From NCBI RefSeq assembly GCF_025024155.1, contig NW_026251731.1:391954-455953 (forward strand): a stretch of DNA of 64,000 nt, in the 5' to 3' direction. Below the pieces are notes generated by a model that was given only the letters and a program-made list of their open reading frames with translations, made no database searches and was not told where the DNA came from. Numbering within the stretch: the first letter of the stretch is position 1; each line of letters opens with the position of its first letter. A program made the position numbers and the translations under genes. This document shows positions 49,465-60,846 of the stretch, piece after piece. The DNA is from Gamsiella multidivaricata (lineage: Eukaryota > Mortierellomycota > Mortierellomycetes > Mortierellales > Mortierellaceae).

Positions 49465-50777
49465 GTTCAAGCCCCCCCAAACGAGACCTTCCATAGGTAG
49501 TTTTTTTTGGAAAATTGGAGTTTGTAGGAGGATGAACATTACCTGTATTTACAACATACCCAATACCCCCCCCCCTCGCCCTCTTTCTGTTCTTCATTTC
49601 CTTCTCATTTTGCCGGTCGTCTACTCTGATCTACTCTACCATTATGGTTGTCCACTTACGATTCCCAAGTAAATAAATATAAAAAAAATTGCATTAAAAC
49701 CAATAGTCCTTCATTTGGCATATATTCGTGGTTCCGCTGCAGCGTACCAAGTCAATACATATACGTCGAAGCTCGGGCCTGTGGTTGGACATACGTTACT
49801 AGCCTAATAAAGGATCCCTAGCCCCTATAACACCGCAGAGGGATATTTTACAGATCCTCCTTTTGCATCTCGAAAGGGACTATTAGGTCGCGACGCCTTT
49901 TTTTAATGCAGAGAGAAGCAGTCGATCCCAGAAATATCGACGCGCAGGCAGAGAGAACAGACACAAAGCGACAAAGAAGCAAAGGCACTTGGCCCCCATG
50001 TCAATTGGCAAAGACATTGATTGGGCCCCACACACATACATACAGCAAACACAGAAAAAATAGCGCTCATAGAGCAAGCACTGTTTTTCATAGACAAACA
50101 AGACCATGAACAAGGATCCCAAGAGCATCGCCCTTCCATACATACATACATACATACATAGCCTTAACCTCCAAAGGCGGCTTTATGGTATGCAGTGGTG
50201 TGAGTCCACTGGTCCCCCCCCCCCCATCCCCCATCCCCCTCATCAGCGTTCTCTAGACGATAAGGCGCCTCCCCTCTGGGTAGTCAGCTGTGGGCATGGG
50301 CGAAGCAGCAAGAGGAGATGCGATAGGATTGACCAATGAGCGTGCGAGAAACCAAAGCACAAGCATAGACACACATACTGGCACAGACACACACACTCAC
50401 ACTGGCACAGACATCGCTCACCCTCACGGGCTAGGAGGAGCACACGATGGGGAGGAGTCCCATGGAGCAGGATGATCACTGACCAAGGACCCCAAATACA
50501 CTAGACGTACTATTTTTTTTTTTTTTATTTTTTTTGGTCTTTAATGGCGGTTTTTTGTTTGTTTTGCAAGGCAAAAACGGCTAATAGTTACAAGGCTGGC
50601 AACACAATTACTGGTACACGGTGTGGACAGGAAATAAGAACATCAAGATACAAAAAAAAAAGAAAAATGGTAATAAAAAGCAATAAAAACTTCAAGTCTC
50701 TTGCTTCGTCTCTTTTTTTTTTTTTCTGTAAGTCATCTAGAAAGAAAGAAAGAAAAAACAGAAACAAGAACACGTCC
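49465..50777. other. Intergenic between convergent lipase and kinase genes
   Basis: 1.3 kb, no gene supported. It contains a CATA tetranucleotide run, a C11 run at about 50215-50225, and CA/CACT-rich repeats at about 50360-50410. Poly-T runs near 50512-50540 probably mark the kinase 3' UTR on the minus strand. Confidence 0.5.
50137..50160. repeat. CATA tetranucleotide microsatellite
   Basis: About six uninterrupted CATA units in intergenic DNA. Confidence 0.9.
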
Positions 50778-52540
50778 TTAAACAGCCATGACAGGCGACT
50801 CCTGACTAAGAGCCGGTGCCTCTGCTGGGTGCTGCTTGGCCCGACGGTTCAACAGGGTGGCTTGATTCATGTTCAACTCAAATCCTGCACGGCGACGACG
50901 CGACGACGATGTGGTCGAGGTTGACCCCACTGTCGATGCAGAGGTCGATGTGCTCATCGTATTACCACTCTTGGAGGGTCCGACCTGGTTGCTGCGCACA
51001 GCACCCGACAGCGTGTTCGATGACGCTGACGCCGCAGGCAAAGTGTGCTGAGCGGGTATCGAATGTCCAGCTTGTTGCTGCTGCTTCAGGTACTTTTGGT
51101 GGTTCCGTGCCGCAATGTCCTCCTGAGCCTTCTGGTATTCCTGTTGCTGTTGCTGGAGCAACACTCTCAACTCTTGCGCCTTCTGGTCTTCCTCAGTGTT
51201 ATTGACGTTGGTGTCTTCCTGAGCCTGTTCGATATTGATCTGCACATCGCTCAATCCAGAAATGATCGCCTCGTCGTCACTCGTCATTGATTCTGTGCCA
51301 TCAGAGTAAGACGACTGCTCATCCTCCTCGTCCTCCTCGTTCAATTGAGACATAAAGGCCTGGCGCTGACGGGTGGTGGTGTTCAAAGCATCGACTGGAT
51401 GGAGACCCGAGACCTGCGGTGTATGGCGACGACGAGATTCTTCTTCCATGCGATGGACAGCATTCGAGACATCAAAGACCTCCTTGAGACCAACACCAGG
51501 CGACAGTGGGTTCTCTGCTCTACGCTTGTAAGGAGTCTTTGGCCCACCATAGTTGGGCGTCATAGCAGCAACACTAGTCAACAACTTGTTCTCGGGAGCG
51601 ACGGCGTCAGGGGCTTCCACAGCAATAACAGGAATATCACTGCTTGCAGCTTCGACCACCTCACCAGCCTTGACCCATGGGTGAGCCAAGAACTGATCAA
51701 TCGTGTAGCGCTCGTTGGGGTTGACGCAGAGCAAATGTGTAATCAGATCCTTAACTATATGAAAAATAATAATAATAGAAGAATATGTCGTTGATAGGTC
51801 AATATCATGATAACGACGACTTTGACTCATGGGGACGGAAAAAGAAGAAAGAAAAAAAAACATACCTGATGAAGAGATCTCGTCCCACCAAGGGCTCAGG
51901 AAGGTATATTGTCCCCGGGCGACCTTCTCAGTCAAAGCCTGAATGCTCTCATCGTAGAATGGGGGGAAACCGCAAAGGAGGGTGTAAAGGACACAGCCCA
52001 TGGCCCACATATCGACCGACTTTGAGTAGCGTTCATCTTTGACAATCTCTGGTGCAGTGTAGCCAACAGTTCCGCATGGCGTCATGGTCTGCTCGTTCCA
52101 CACGACCTTGGACAAACCAAAGTCAGCAATCTTGACACGACCGATTCCTCCTCCTCCAATGCCGGGCTGGAAAATGCCCTCGTCCTCCTTGTCATCTTCA
52201 TCGGGGCGGGATCCGAGAGGCGAAGGTTTGATGGGAATGGGCTCAAACAAGATGTTTTCGGGTTTGATGTCGCGGTGGATAACACCCTTTTCCTCGTGAA
52301 GATAACGGACCGCCTGCGCGACCTGGACAATGACATGGCGAGTCAGCTCCTCCGAAAAGTATGTCAGCTTCACGATGCGGTGGAACAGTTCTCCTCCGGG
52401 AGCGAGCTCCAGGACCAAGAAGTAGTGCTCGTTCGATTCCGAGAAGTCGTACAACTCTACGATTCCTGGGTGCTTCAGCTGACGCATAATCTGGACCTCC
52501 TTGAGAATATTTGCGCGCTATTAATGATATAGTTTTATAA

Positions 52541-52580
<40 letters not shown>

Positions 52581-54402
52581 GAGCGTCAATAAGTCATGGA
52601 CCTCACCAGGATGGATATGGTACAGAAAGAGGTAGAGGAAAGGAGGAAACAAGCAGCAAAGTGGAAAAAAAAATAGACCAAAGCAATTCCATGTGGTTGA
52701 TGCTGACCTCTGTGACGCGAGGCTTCTTTTTCATGTCGCGATGCAGATGCTTATTCTGTAGACGCAGATGGTTGCATAGCAGAGGACGGCGGCGATCCAT
52801 GGCATGGTTACAAGAATGTGAGTATGAATGATTTAAAGCAGGTTGTTATCCATTAACGTGTTCCCGGTTTTCCACGAGTCCAAGCCCTAAGTTTCGTCTC
52901 TGTCTCCTCCTGAAAACGAGCAATCACACACAGGGTCTAATTTGCATTCCACTGGTGTGGGCGGTATGAGCAAAAAGAAACCAAAGTGCGAATCAAAAGC
53001 AACGTCTTCAGAAAGAGGAAGCGCTGCGTCATCAGAAAAGCACGAATGCCCTCGCCTACTACATAGTCAGTGGCTCCTGCTTCAGTCTAGTCTGACAGGA
53101 TCGTGTTTCTTGTCCAAGTCCACATGCACTGGCCGTACTTTCGCTCCTCCTCTTCTCCATGTATGAAATAAAAAAACGCACCTGATGGGCATTGAGCTCG
53201 AACTTGCGGACGATCTTGACGGCGACCATGCGGTCCATCTTAGTATCATGTGCCTTGTAGACATTACTGAACGCTCCGCTGTTATGCAGGTAAAGACGAG
53301 TTGACGCAGAGGTTAGTTACCTATCTGTATGTGGTTATTTAGCGTGTTCGGAGACAAGATCCCGTCCGCGTAGATTGGGTTGAAACCCCGAGCCCCAAAG
53401 TGACTAGGTAGACCACACAAAACAAGAAGGGCACAGGCTGACCCGTTTTGTTCAAGATGGGGTTCGCATGAATACAGACCACAAGGATGCTCCTCCATCA
53501 GGGTAGGCCTTCTGCTAAAGGGTAGCGATGACGATGGTTTCACTAGTCTGGATGCGGCCCCCCCCTGCTTTTCAGGTCCACATATAATCCCCTTTCATTC
53601 TTCCTGCCCCTTTGGTCTATGGTGTTTCGCACTCCCCAAAATTAAATGGAGCAGCGATGATATCATATCGTCATCAGCAATTAAGGACACCACCACCGCT
53701 TTGTTCCTGTTGTTGTGCTCTTGGTGCTACAAAGCAAGGAGACAAGGAGAAGGGGTGCATAATCCAGGCCGCCAATCGATTTCTGCTGTATTGCTGTATT
53801 GCTGTATTGCTGCATTGTCCCCTTTCCGCTACAAGGAGAGGAAAACAAACAAGACCGTTTGGCCGCTCCCTCTATGACCGCAGCACTGCCCAATGAGTGA
53901 TCAATCCCATCAAGGACTCTCGTCTGCCGTTACAAACGTCCGTTTTCTGTCCAAAACCTCACATATTCAGGATAGTAGACCCATTTTTTCCAACCTCTTC
54001 TTCACCTCAAATAGACCCAATAAGTAAAAAGGAAGGAATAAACCAGAGAAAAAAAACTTGAACTTACTCGCCCATCTTCTCGATCAGTTTGTATCGCTCC
54101 AATCCAGGGTACACTGGCATCTTGCTCTTTTGCTGCTTCTCTTCGGCGACAATCCTCGAGGCAGCTTCTGTATTGGAGGCGGCAGTGTTGTAGTTGACAT
54201 TGTCCTGGGTTTCGGCACTACGGCGCTCTGCATTGTTCGTATTCCTGGACGGTGAAGGGTTTCTGGACCCGCCACGGGATCTGGACTTGATGGAGCTCTG
54301 CTGTGGCGAGTGAACGGATGCTCCAGAGTCCCGAGTCTTCATGTCTTTTCCGCTCTTGCCGTGGCGAATAAAGTTCTTGAGTTGCTCGAGCAAGGGAGCC
54401 AT
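50778..54402 (-). CDS. Ser/Thr protein kinase, Rck2/Srk1-like (CAMK group)
   Basis: MAPK-activated kinase of the fungal Rck1/Rck2 (S. pombe Srk1) type, expected downstream of the stress MAPK Hog1/Sty1. Five exons (54068-54402, 53182-53278, 52708-52755, 51866-52517, 50778-51754) give 702 residues. A Ser/Asn-rich N-terminus is followed by the kinase domain: glycine loop GDGAFSNVYKA at 111-121, VAVK Lys at 133, HRDIKPEN with catalytic Asp at 243, DFGLSK Asp at 292, and GTVGYTAPE. Between HRD and DFG lies an insert of about 35 residues rich in Pro, Asp and Gly, a hallmark of this subfamily. The long C-terminal tail is acidic and Gln-rich. Near the end comes RRRRAGFELNMNQATLLNRR, which resembles the conserved regulatory/docking tail of Rck2. 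Intron 1 is 789 nt, separating the strand before the glycine loop. Confidence 0.92.
53786..53817. repeat. Tandem repeat, 8-bp unit CTGTATTG, four copies
   Basis: Four head-to-tail units, the last with a T-to-C change, within intron 1 of the kinase gene. Confidence 0.9.
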
Positions 54403-56497
54403 CTTGTGTGCTTATATGTGTTGAGAGGGAAGGGGGACGAGAGAGTGGGGTAGAGGAACAGACTGTGCTTGAAATGACTATTGAGGATCAAGGCAAAGAG
54501 AGCAAGAGGAGAGTTAGTTGCGGCCAGGGACGACGCATTGAGACGGGGTGGTGGCAGGTGTAGACTGAGCAGGGGAGGGGAGGGCGTAGAGAATACGGAA
54601 GTCAACTGCCACTTACACGAGTGGATTGCGAAACAGACCCGAATCAGAAGCGAATGAACAGCCAGGCGGTGAGGAGGGGTGGAGGTATGGGAATGAGAAA
54701 GTGATGGGGGCGAGGTGTGTTTTTGGCAGCAGGGGTTGATTTGTAAAGAAGAGAGAGAAAGAGAGGGAGGGAGGAAGGAGAGCAAGGAAAGGAAGGGAAA
54801 GAGAGAGGGAGAGAGAGTAGAAAAAAAATAATAACCACTGCGCATTGAGGAAAAAAAAAAATATTAAAAAATATATTTTGTTTTTTCCCTTTCAGGCTGC
54901 TACCGACCGACGACGACGAACGATGATGATGATGATGATGCAAAGAAACCATAAAAATGCGGGCTCCTTTGCAGACACACGGACGTGCCAAGAAACTCAG
55001 GAAAGCGGACCAAGACTCTTATATCATCATGTCCCATGTCCCCATGTCCCCATACCCCTTTACTGTACTTCCTTTCTTTCTTCTGCCCTGGCTTCTTCCT
55101 CCATACCATTCATGGACGCGGAACATGGACAAGGAGCAAGGGACATGGGCATGGCCAGGCACCTCGGTCCATCCGTCATCTTGATGAGTTTAATTCTTCC
55201 GGAAAAAAGCCTTGTTTGTCTCGACAGCACCCCCTCGTTGCTGTACCATGACTTATGCCGCAGCAAGCATACGATCGAGGAAAGCTGCTGCTGCAGCCCT
55301 TTTTCAAAGAATTGCTCACAGGTCACCCCCTTCCTTCACTCTGCTCACCTAGTCCCTTCTTAAAAGGAGGGCTTGCAGCCAGCCAGTTACTGGCAGGGAA
55401 ATTCACAATTCTGCAGTGCCTTTTTTCTTTTTTTCTCAGCAAACGGATGCCGCACGAATGGGCTTTGCCACCATACAAGGTCGTCGGAGCCATTGGCCAA
55501 TGACGTGTCGTTATTTCAGCACCCACCTTCAAACACACACCATCGCAGTTGAAAAAGTGAAAAGGGTCGTTTTTTCTTTCATGTGCAATGAAGACAAATG
55601 GCCGCTTGCCCCGTGCACATATTATTATTCTATGATGTGCGTGCGCATGCGCGTGCGTGAAGTACTCATGAGAAAGCATACTATGTACATAGGCCTTCCT
55701 ACCAAAGGAAGGAGAGCACAAAGCTAATCGAGATATAGAAAAAAAAAAAAAATCTACAGTAAAAGTCCACGCCCCTAGTCTACCCTCAAGCTGGTGAAAC
55801 TATTCTGCCACGTCGTCGTCATTTTGCCCTGCGTATGGATTATCTTATTGACATGGCTCAAACGGGTCATGCACGTTTTTATGAGCAACATTCAATCGAT
55901 CAAACATGACAAGGATCGATGAGATCGTCCATTCATGTCTAAAATATCATCTTGCTGTCATGGGTCAACAAGTACCAACCATGAATGACAAATGCATTTC
56001 AAAGGGATTACTCAATTATGTCTCTGCCTATGTGCTGTGTGCTACGGGATAAACTGCACCAGAGACGAAATGAAGGAGAATCAGCCAGCCGGTAGGGTAC
56101 CGGTCATTCAGTCAGCTTGTTGGGTTCCCTCCCCTTCTCAAATCTGGTGTCAAGGGCTTGTTTATTTCCAGTGGAGTCAAGAAGTGCCTGGAAATAATCA
56201 GAGGGGGATCTAGTCGATGTGAACAAAGACCAGACCTTGCGTCTCCTGGGGTCAGTTGTGCATAGCATAGTTCTCGTTACCATCCCACATGAATGGATCA
56301 GTGATCTGGCCCCAATGCCACTTATGGCAAGAGAACCACTCCTTCTCAAGACCGGCGTCTGTCTCGGTATTTTGGTTCTCGCCTCTGGTGGTCTAACAGG
56401 TGCATTCACGTTTTTCGATCAGTCTGAGTGAGGGTGTGTCAGCCAAAGGAGAGCAGAGCAGACCTGCCTTGCCTCAATTGAGACGATCCGTGGATGT

Positions 56498-56842
56498 TTG
56501 TGTTCATCTGAGATGTTGAGCAACATGAATGTGAAACATCTTTTGCAACAAAAAGAGAAACCGACGCTGGCGAAATGTATTACTGCACATGGACTTGGTA
56601 CGGCAAGAGATGCAGTTGGACGCCCTGAGTCTTTTCAATGGCAGATTGGTGGCAAAATGCGGGGTAAGATCGAACATTTGATCACCGTCCAGTTTCTGGA
56701 GCGGGTCTCATCTCAGCTCCAGTACATCAGTATGCCTGAGTGCTTGAGAACGCTCCTCGACAAGCAAAAAAGCTATTTTTCGGTGGAGAGGGCAATGCGT
56801 CCTTTTATGTTGTCCGAGCCTCGGATGGACTTTGGGCAGTGA
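56498..56842 (+). CDS. Unclassified open frame, about 110 codons
   Basis: Not recognised. From the ATG at 56513 the frame has ordinary protein composition (contains FQWQIGGKMRGKIEHLITVQFLERV and ends SEPRMDFGQ) without low-complexity bias, unlike most chance frames nearby. No signal peptide, membrane segment or domain is seen. It could be a small gene, an exon of an unrecognised gene, or a transposon remnant. Confidence 0.2.
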   Translation: MCSSEMLSNMNVKHLLQQKEKPTLAKCITAHGLGTARDAVGRPESFQWQIGGKMRGKIEHLITVQFLERVSSQLQYISMPECLRTLLDKQKSYFSVERAMRPFMLSEPRMDFGQ

Positions 56843-57592
56843 TCCGCTAGTCCATGCGGGTGGGTGTGAGGGCAGTCGATGTGCCAGGGCAGGCAATAGC
56901 GTGGAACGGATCAAGGGAGGGAGCCAGGTTAGAGGACTAGCACGTGGGATTGTCTCGAGGGTTGGATCGGTGTCCCTGAGAGCGAGTCGAGGAGCTCCAT
57001 AGGGACGATCGCGGGGTAGATCCATCAAAAAAAACGGCGCATGATCCACGAAACCCTATTGGCGACACTGGTTCACTGGTTCTGCAGCGAACCAAGAAGA
57101 AGGTTCAACCAGGGCCTCTTCTCGGACGGGAGTGGGATGGGCTTATGGCAGAACCCACAGTGCGATCTGGAGAATGAATCCTGTGCTGTCATTTTCACGT
57201 GAAATTTGGGTCTTTTGTTGTTTCTCAAAGTGTCACTCTAACATCTAACATCTGGCAACTCAACTCGTGGTAAAAAAACAACCACCAGCGAGATCCTTTT
57301 ACGGCTGGGCACGAACTAACACGCACACGAAACAGGGCAAAAGGGGGAAACAAAGGACACCAGCAAAAGCGTGGCACTAAAACAACATGCACAACAATCA
57401 GATCAAGGGCACAGACAATCGGTTGATCGACCCACAGACACTCTCCGCTACAGCGGGACTGCAGTGCACTGCTGCTGTAGTGCAATAGACCGAGAGACAG
57501 CCAGGAGTATTAAGGAACGGTTGAGGGACAAGCGAATGATCCGCCTTGGAGTGGAGAGCGGCTTCAGTGCTTTGTCATGGCAATAAGGTAGT

Positions 57593-57632
57593 TTTTTTTA
57601 TTTTATTTTATTTTATTTTATTATATTTTATT
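57593..57632. repeat. TTTTA pentanucleotide repeat
   Basis: About six TTTTA units with minor interruptions, non-coding. A similar tract lies at 10490-10512. Confidence 0.85.
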
Positions 57633-57908
57633 TTTGCCTTACCTGCTCCTCCCTCCACTCAGGCCCTCCCAGTACAGTGAGTGAGGTTTACGTTTTCGCC
57701 GACCGAGCCCCATGTGCAGATGAAAGTCCCATTGCTGAACCTTGTTGAAATTTGTGCCGTGTGTACTGTAGGTAAAAAAAGAGTGATGCGATCCAATTGA
57801 GTCGCCCTGGTCGAAGAAGGTCCTTGTTTGTGGCACTAAGGGTACATGTGCGGAAGGAGGAGGGGAAACAACATGTCCTGATCTGGATCTGCGTTCCTGT
57901 GGGCAGCA

Positions 57909-57916
57909 TATAAAAT
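57909..57916 (+). promoter_or_regulatory. TATA box of the second acyl-CoA oxidase gene
   Basis: TATAAAAT lies 248 nt before the oxidase ATG and is followed by the long CT-rich leader (about 57930-58110) seen at strongly expressed genes here. Confidence 0.55.
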
Positions 57917-58163
57917 AGGCGGCGCATTTCCCCCTCCTTCCCGATCCCTCTTTTCCTCTCTTCTTTTCCTCAGTCCCATTCTGCTCTAATTTGCCCCGCT
58001 TCGTCTTCTTCTTCTTCTTCGTTTGTCCTCATTCCTCTTTCTCCATCCCTCTCATCCCCACATCCTCTTTTCTCCTTCCCTCTCTTTCCTTCCCTGACGA
58101 CCTTTCTCGTTCAATTGACCCGCTACTGACCGCACACTTCAAACACAAACACATACCACAACC

Positions 58164-60544
58164 ATGTCCGAGTCTGCTGCTGCTTCACAACGCCTGGCCT
58201 TTGTCCAGAACCACTTGCAGGTCGCCGCCTGCTCCAACAAGGAGGAGCCCAGGAAGAAGACGTAAGGAAGCCTCCTTCTTGTGTGTACACAGCAATTGAC
58301 TCCATCCTCCTATATCTCACTAACAGTTACCCTCGCCCTGCTCAACGCGATTACGATCCAATATAGTCCTGTCGAGTCCATGTCCGAGGAGAGAGAAAAG
58401 GCCACCTTCGATGTCAGGGCGCTCACCTACTTCCTCGACGGCGGCGAAAAGTACACCAAGATCAGAGAAAAGTTCATGATGGAACTGGAGCGCGATCCCA
58501 CCTTCCGCATGTACGACATGTACGATGTCACCAAGGACGAGATCCGTGTGCGCACCATGGAGAAGGTATGTTTCTCAGGATCTTGGTCTCAAACCACTGC
58601 TGTCGCACTTTTGATTGCACTACAAAAAGCGACAATCAAGAAGGGAAAAAAAAGTATACGATCTAATGACCAATTTTGGTGTAAACCATATAGTTCCGTA
58701 CCATCGTCCACTACGTCTCTGCAGAGCCCGTCCCCATCTTCACCATGCGTATGCAGACCATCTCTTTGATCGATCCAGGCTTCTGGACCCGTTTCGGTGT
58801 CCACTACGGTCTGTTCTTCGGTGCCCTCCGTGGTTCCGCTACCTCGGCCCAGTTCTCGCACTGGGTCTCCAAGGGTGCCCTCGCCTTGAACGGCATGGTC
58901 GGATGCTTCGCCATGACCGAATTGGGCCACGGCTCCAACGTCGCTGGACTCGAGACCACTGCCACGTTTGACGAGGCTGCTGATCAGTTCATCATCCACA
59001 CCCCCACTGTCACTGCTACCAAGTGGTGGATCGGAGGTGCTGCCCATACCGCCACCCACTGCGTCGTCTTTGCCCAGCTCTACGTTCGCGGCAAGCGCTA
59101 CGGAACAAAGTCCTTCGTCGTCCAGCTCCGCGACACCCGCACCTACACTCTCATGCCCGGCGTCAACATTGGAGATATCGGAAAGAAGATGGGTCGTGAT
59201 GGTATCGATAACGGCTGGATTCAGTTCACCAATGTCCGCATTCCCCGCACCAACATGCTGATGAAGCACACCAAGGTCTCACGTGCCGGTGAGGTCAAGG
59301 AGCCCCCTATGGCCCAGCTGACCTACGGTGCCTTGATCCAGGGTCGTGTTGCCATGGTCATCGATTCCGGTAACATTGCCAAGAAGGCTGTTACCATTGC
59401 CGGTCGTTACGCTGCCGTTCGTCGCCAGTTCCAGTCCAACCCCCACGATGTCCAGGAGACCAAGCTGATCGATTACGCCATCCACCAGTACCGCCTCATG
59501 CCCATCTTGGCCATGGCCTATGCCTTCCACTTCACCGGTGTCGAGACCCAGAAGCTGTACGATGATCTCATGGACAAGTTGGAGTCGACCCAGCCCGGTG
59601 ATGCTGCTCTCCAGGACACCCTTGAGACCCTCAAGGAGACCCACGCCACCTCGGCCGGTCTCAAGGCCTTCTGCACCTGGTCGACCTTGAACGCCATCGA
59701 GGCCTGTCGCCAGACCCTTGGTGGTCACGGTTACTCTGCCTACACCGGTCTCGCCACTACCTACAACGACTTTGCGGTCCACTGCACCTGGGAGGGAGAC
59801 AACACCATCTTGACCCTCCAGTCCGGACGTTACCTCGTCAGCTGCTACCGCGAGGCCCTCGCTGGCAAGGCCCAGCCCGAGGGAGTTGACTACCTTAACC
59901 ACCTCGACACCCTCCTCACCCAGGGATGCGCCGTCAAGACCAATGAGGAGATCCTGAACTTTGACATCATCCAGCAGGCCTGGGGTGTTGTTACTGCCAA
60001 CGTTGTCAAGAAGGCCGGTGATGACTTTGCAGAGTCCTTGAAGCAGGGCATGAGCCCCGAGGCCGCCTATGAGGAATGTTCCCAGGCCCGTCTCGCTGCC
60101 GCCAAGATCCACTCTTTCGGCTATGTCTTCCGTCGCTTCGCCCAGGCTGTCAAGAGCGCCCCCGAGGGTCTTCGCGCCGTCCTCACCAAGGTCTGCTTCC
60201 TCTACGGTCTGTACTCGATCGAGCAGAACGCTGGATTCTTCTTGCAGTACCGCTACTTCACTCCTTCGCAGATGGACTATGTCCGTGCTCAGGTCAACGT
60301 CCACTGCCGTGAGGTCCGTCAGGAGTACATTCCCTTGATCGATGCCTTCAACTACTCGGATTACATGATCAACTCGCCCTTGGGTGTCTATGACGGAAAC
60401 GTGTACGAGAAGTACTTTGACCAGGTCAAGAGACAGAACCCCGTTGGTCAGCCCCACCCTTACCTGCCCTTGATCCAGTCTCTTCTCCGTCGCGATATCG
60501 AGGACGATGAGCCTCTGGAGGAGGATGAGGAGGATGACGAGTAA
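58164..60544 (+). CDS. Acyl-CoA oxidase with N-terminal PTS2-like signal
   Basis: Second peroxisomal acyl-CoA oxidase (acyl-CoA to trans-2-enoyl-CoA, producing hydrogen peroxide). Three exons (58164-58261, 58367-58565, 58694-60544) give 715 residues. Family motifs: VRTMEKFRTIVHYV, CFAMTELGHGSNVAGLETTA, KWWIGGAAH, CRQTLGGHGYSAYTGL and CTWEGDNTIL with the catalytic Glu at about 466. The C-terminus is very acidic (EPLEEDEEDDE) and is not a PTS1. Instead exon 1 encodes RLAFVQNHL at residues 10-18, matching the classic PTS2 pattern R/K-L/V/I-x5-H/Q-L/A. Intron 1 has two candidate acceptors; the downstream one (58365-58366) was chosen because the upstream one (58325-58326) leads to a stop after 13 codons. 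A second ATG at 58380, in exon 2, could start a form lacking the PTS2. Confidence 0.93.
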
Positions 60545-60846
60545 AAAAAAAAAGAAGTCCTTTGATGGAATCATCGCGATCAAGCTTAGAAGGAGGAGAG
60601 AGAAAAAAAAGAAGATATATACAAACTCATAGAGCAATAGCTATTGTTCATAGCGCCCTTTCCTTTTGTCTGCCCAACAGACATTGGAGTTGTAACATAA
60701 TAAATAGAAATATACGATTTAAAAGCACCGCATCCCGACCTTGATCTGCATAGATTTTAAAAATGAATGGATAGTTGTTCTCCCCCCCCAGGATGTCTGG
60801 CTCTTGGCACCATAATACCATTTATCATTTACCATTTTATATCTCC
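60545..60846. other. Convergent 3' region (oxidase / F-box)
   Basis: About 300 bp. AATAAATAGAAAT near 60700 fits the oxidase poly(A) signal. No gene is present. Confidence 0.55.

Larger units (their letters stand above)
54403..58163. other. 3.8-kb divergent intergenic region (kinase / second acyl-CoA oxidase)
   Basis: No gene could be established. It holds the kinase promoter, an ATG/TGA triplet run near 54921-54940, a short unclassified frame at 56498-56842 (listed separately), TTTTA repeats at 57593-57632 and the oxidase promoter. A second + frame at 56219-56431 has a hydrophobic stretch (LLLKTGVCLGILVLASGG) but no ATG before it. Confidence 0.45.

Noticed and set aside
58321..58366. Upstream acceptor in intron 1 of the second acyl-CoA oxidase
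   Set aside because: Gives a stop codon after 13 codons in the main frame; kept only as a possible alternative splice event.
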